Shown one piece after another: positions 63,601 to 64,000 of a DNA stretch of 64,000 nt. This DNA comes from Nakamurella multipartita DSM 44233. GTDB lineage: Bacteria; Actinomycetota; Actinomycetes; Mycobacteriales; Nakamurellaceae. The notes under the pieces were generated by a model. That model was not told the DNA's origin and made no database searches. It worked only from the letters and a program-made list of their open reading frames with translations. The translations under genes were made by a program, and so were the position numbers. Numbering within the stretch: the stretch's first letter is position 1; the number at the start of each line of letters is the position of its first letter. Where the stretch lies: positions 1,116,001 through 1,180,000 of the forward strand of contig NC_013235.1 of NCBI RefSeq assembly GCF_000024365.1. Direction: 5' to 3'.

Positions 63601-64000
63601 GCTACATGTACATCATCAAGCTGCTGCACCTGGTCGACGACAAGATCCACGCCCGTTCGACCGGTCCGTACTCGATGATCACGCAGCAGCCGCTGGGTGG
63701 TAAGGCGCAGTTCGGTGGGCAGCGCTTCGGTGAGATGGAGTGCTGGGCGATGCAGGCCTACGGGGCTGCGTACACCCTGCAGGAACTGCTCACCATCAAG
63801 TCCGACGACATCGTGGGCCGGGTCAAGGTCTACGAGGCCATCGTCAAGGGCGAGAACATCCCCGAGCCGGGAATCCCGGAGTCGTTCAAGGTGTTGCTCA
63901 AGGAGCTTCAGGCCCTGTGCCTGAACGTCGAGGTGCTCTCCAGCGATGGCGTCGCGATCGAGATGCGTGATTCTGACGATGACGATCTCGAGCGCGCCGC
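60615..64000 (+). CDS. rpoB: DNA-directed RNA polymerase beta subunit (partial, 3' end outside the window)
   Basis: The frame opens with TTG at 60615 behind GAAAGGA and reads [20 protein letters not shown], typical of actinobacterial RpoB. About 1128 codons are present and the frame is open to the end of the window. Conserved blocks include [32 protein letters not shown], the rifampicin region [11 protein letters not shown] ... [14 protein letters not shown] and [14 protein letters not shown]. The key rifampicin residues are wild type (Asp412, His422, Ser427, corresponding to 435, 445 and 450 of M. tuberculosis). rpoC should follow. With rplL some 60 kb upstream, rpoB depends on its own promoter. 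Confidence 0.98.
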   Translation, partial: MAVTSTSRSTASSPNRVSFAKLREPLEVPNLLALQTDSFAWLVGGADWRARQDEPTPSGLDEILEEISPIEDFSGNLSLSFSDPRFDEVKANEEECRDKDMTYSAPLFVTAEFMNGETGEIKSQTVFMGDFPMMTSKGTFIINGTERVVVSQLVRSPGVYFDKSLDKTAGKDVFSCKVIPSRGAWLEFDVDKRDTIGVRIDRKRRQPVSVLLKALGWDTERIREHFSWSPVLLATLEKDHIAGQDEALLDIYRKLRPGEPPTKESAQALLDNLFFKDKRYDLAKVGRYKMNKKLGVNQPTSVGTLTEDDLLSIVEYLLRLHQGDAEWTKNGRVYPVETDDIDHFGNRRLRTVGELIQNQIRVGLSRMERVVRERMTTQDVEAITPQTLINIRPVVASIKEFFGTSQLSQFMDQTNPLAGLTHKRRLSALGPGGLSRDRASLEVRDVHPSHYGRMCPIETPEGPNIGLIGSLSTFARVNPFGFIETPYRKVIDGVATDQIEYLTADEEDRFIIAQASAKLDNDGRFTENRVLVRRKGSGEVDQVPPAEVEYMDVSPRQTVSVATAMIPFLEHDEANRALMGANMQRQSVPLLRSEAPLVGTGMEARAAKDAGDVLIAEKSGVVEEATADYISVMNDDGTHRTYRLNKFRRSNQGTSFNQKPIVDEGARVEAGDVIADGPCTDGGEMALGKNLLVAFMPWEGHNYEDAIILSQRIVQDDVLTSIHIEEHEIDARDTKLGPEEITRDIPNVSEEVLADLDERGIVRVGAEVQDGDILVGKVTPKGETELTPEERLLRAIFGEKAREVRDTSLKVPHGETGKVIGIRVFNRDDDGAELPPGVNELVRVYVAQKRKIQDGDKLAGRHGNKGVIGKILPVEDMPFLPDGTPVDIVLNPHGVPRRMNIGQILETHLGWVASQGWQVEGEPGWAKNLSEQTREAGPWTKTATPVFSGASEDEIMGLLGSTTPTRDGERLVHTDGKATLFDGRTGEPFPYPVAVGYMYIIKLLHLVDDKIHARSTGPYSMITQQPLGGKAQFGGQRFGEMECWAMQAYGAAYTLQELLTIKSDDIVGRVKVYEAIVKGENIPEPGIPESFKVLLKELQALCLNVEVLSSDGVAIEMRDSDDDDLERA

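Noticed and set aside
60228-63650. 1140-codon minus-strand open frame opposite rpoB
   Set aside because: rpoB is unmistakable on the + strand; the antisense frame has no recognisable domain and follows from codon bias.

Overview
The window is chromosomal DNA of a high-GC actinobacterium. Codon use is strongly GC3-biased, a WhiB fragment is present, and rpoB starts with TTG after a GAAAGGA ribosome site and carries a typical actinobacterial rifampicin region. The gene set would fit the Nakamurella/Frankia-like lineages, but I cannot fix the genus from the sequence alone. No tRNA, rRNA, CRISPR array or transposase was seen.

The two ends are the housekeeping ribosomal/RNA polymerase locus: the last codons of rplL with a strong terminator (1-148), and rpoB with its own promoter (60350 to the end of the window). 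About 60 kb of accessory DNA separates them. That insert has three parts. (1) A left arm on the + strand (205-15438) encodes an AAA+ ATPase, a Pvc16-type cap protein and three large single-pass membrane proteins with Ig-like and carboxypeptidase-regulatory-like repeats. A hydrolase and a DUF4157 protein with a deaminase-like C-terminus (a candidate effector) follow. (2) A central metabolic segment (18308-41047) holds tdh-kbl threonine catabolism, a TRIC-type channel, a truncated permease joined to a truncated whiB, lutABC plus lldP for lactate, a CitMHS transporter followed by a CoA-transferase and a CitE-like lyase, a CitAB-type two-component system with an orphan TctC lipoprotein, a MocR regulator, a CBS protein, a LysR regulator and a haloperoxidase-like hydrolase. 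(3) A right arm on the - strand (56909 down to 41209) is one tightly overlapping operon for an extracellular contractile injection system (eCIS): lipoprotein, PAAR-like tip, sheath, tube, assembly proteins including a 57-residue DUF6760-like gene, second tube, a 1684-residue arginine-motif protein, LysM adaptor, VgrG-like spike, gp25, baseplate J, tail protein I and a tail-anchored zinc-ribbon protein. A large ATPase-LuxR regulator (56959-59796) sits upstream of this operon.

The two eCIS arms point toward each other and together supply most of one particle: ATPase and cap from the left; tube, sheath, baseplate and spike from the right. They share a 19-bp palindrome, ATAGGGCG-NN-CGCCCGATG, found three times: before the ATPase, before the cap gene and before the right-arm operon. 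This suggests one regulon, probably run by the neighbouring LuxR protein. No tail fibre and no classical tape measure were recognised. Together with the membrane proteins and a septum-formation lipoprotein, this suggests a particle that works inside the producer or at its membrane rather than one that binds a foreign host by fibres.
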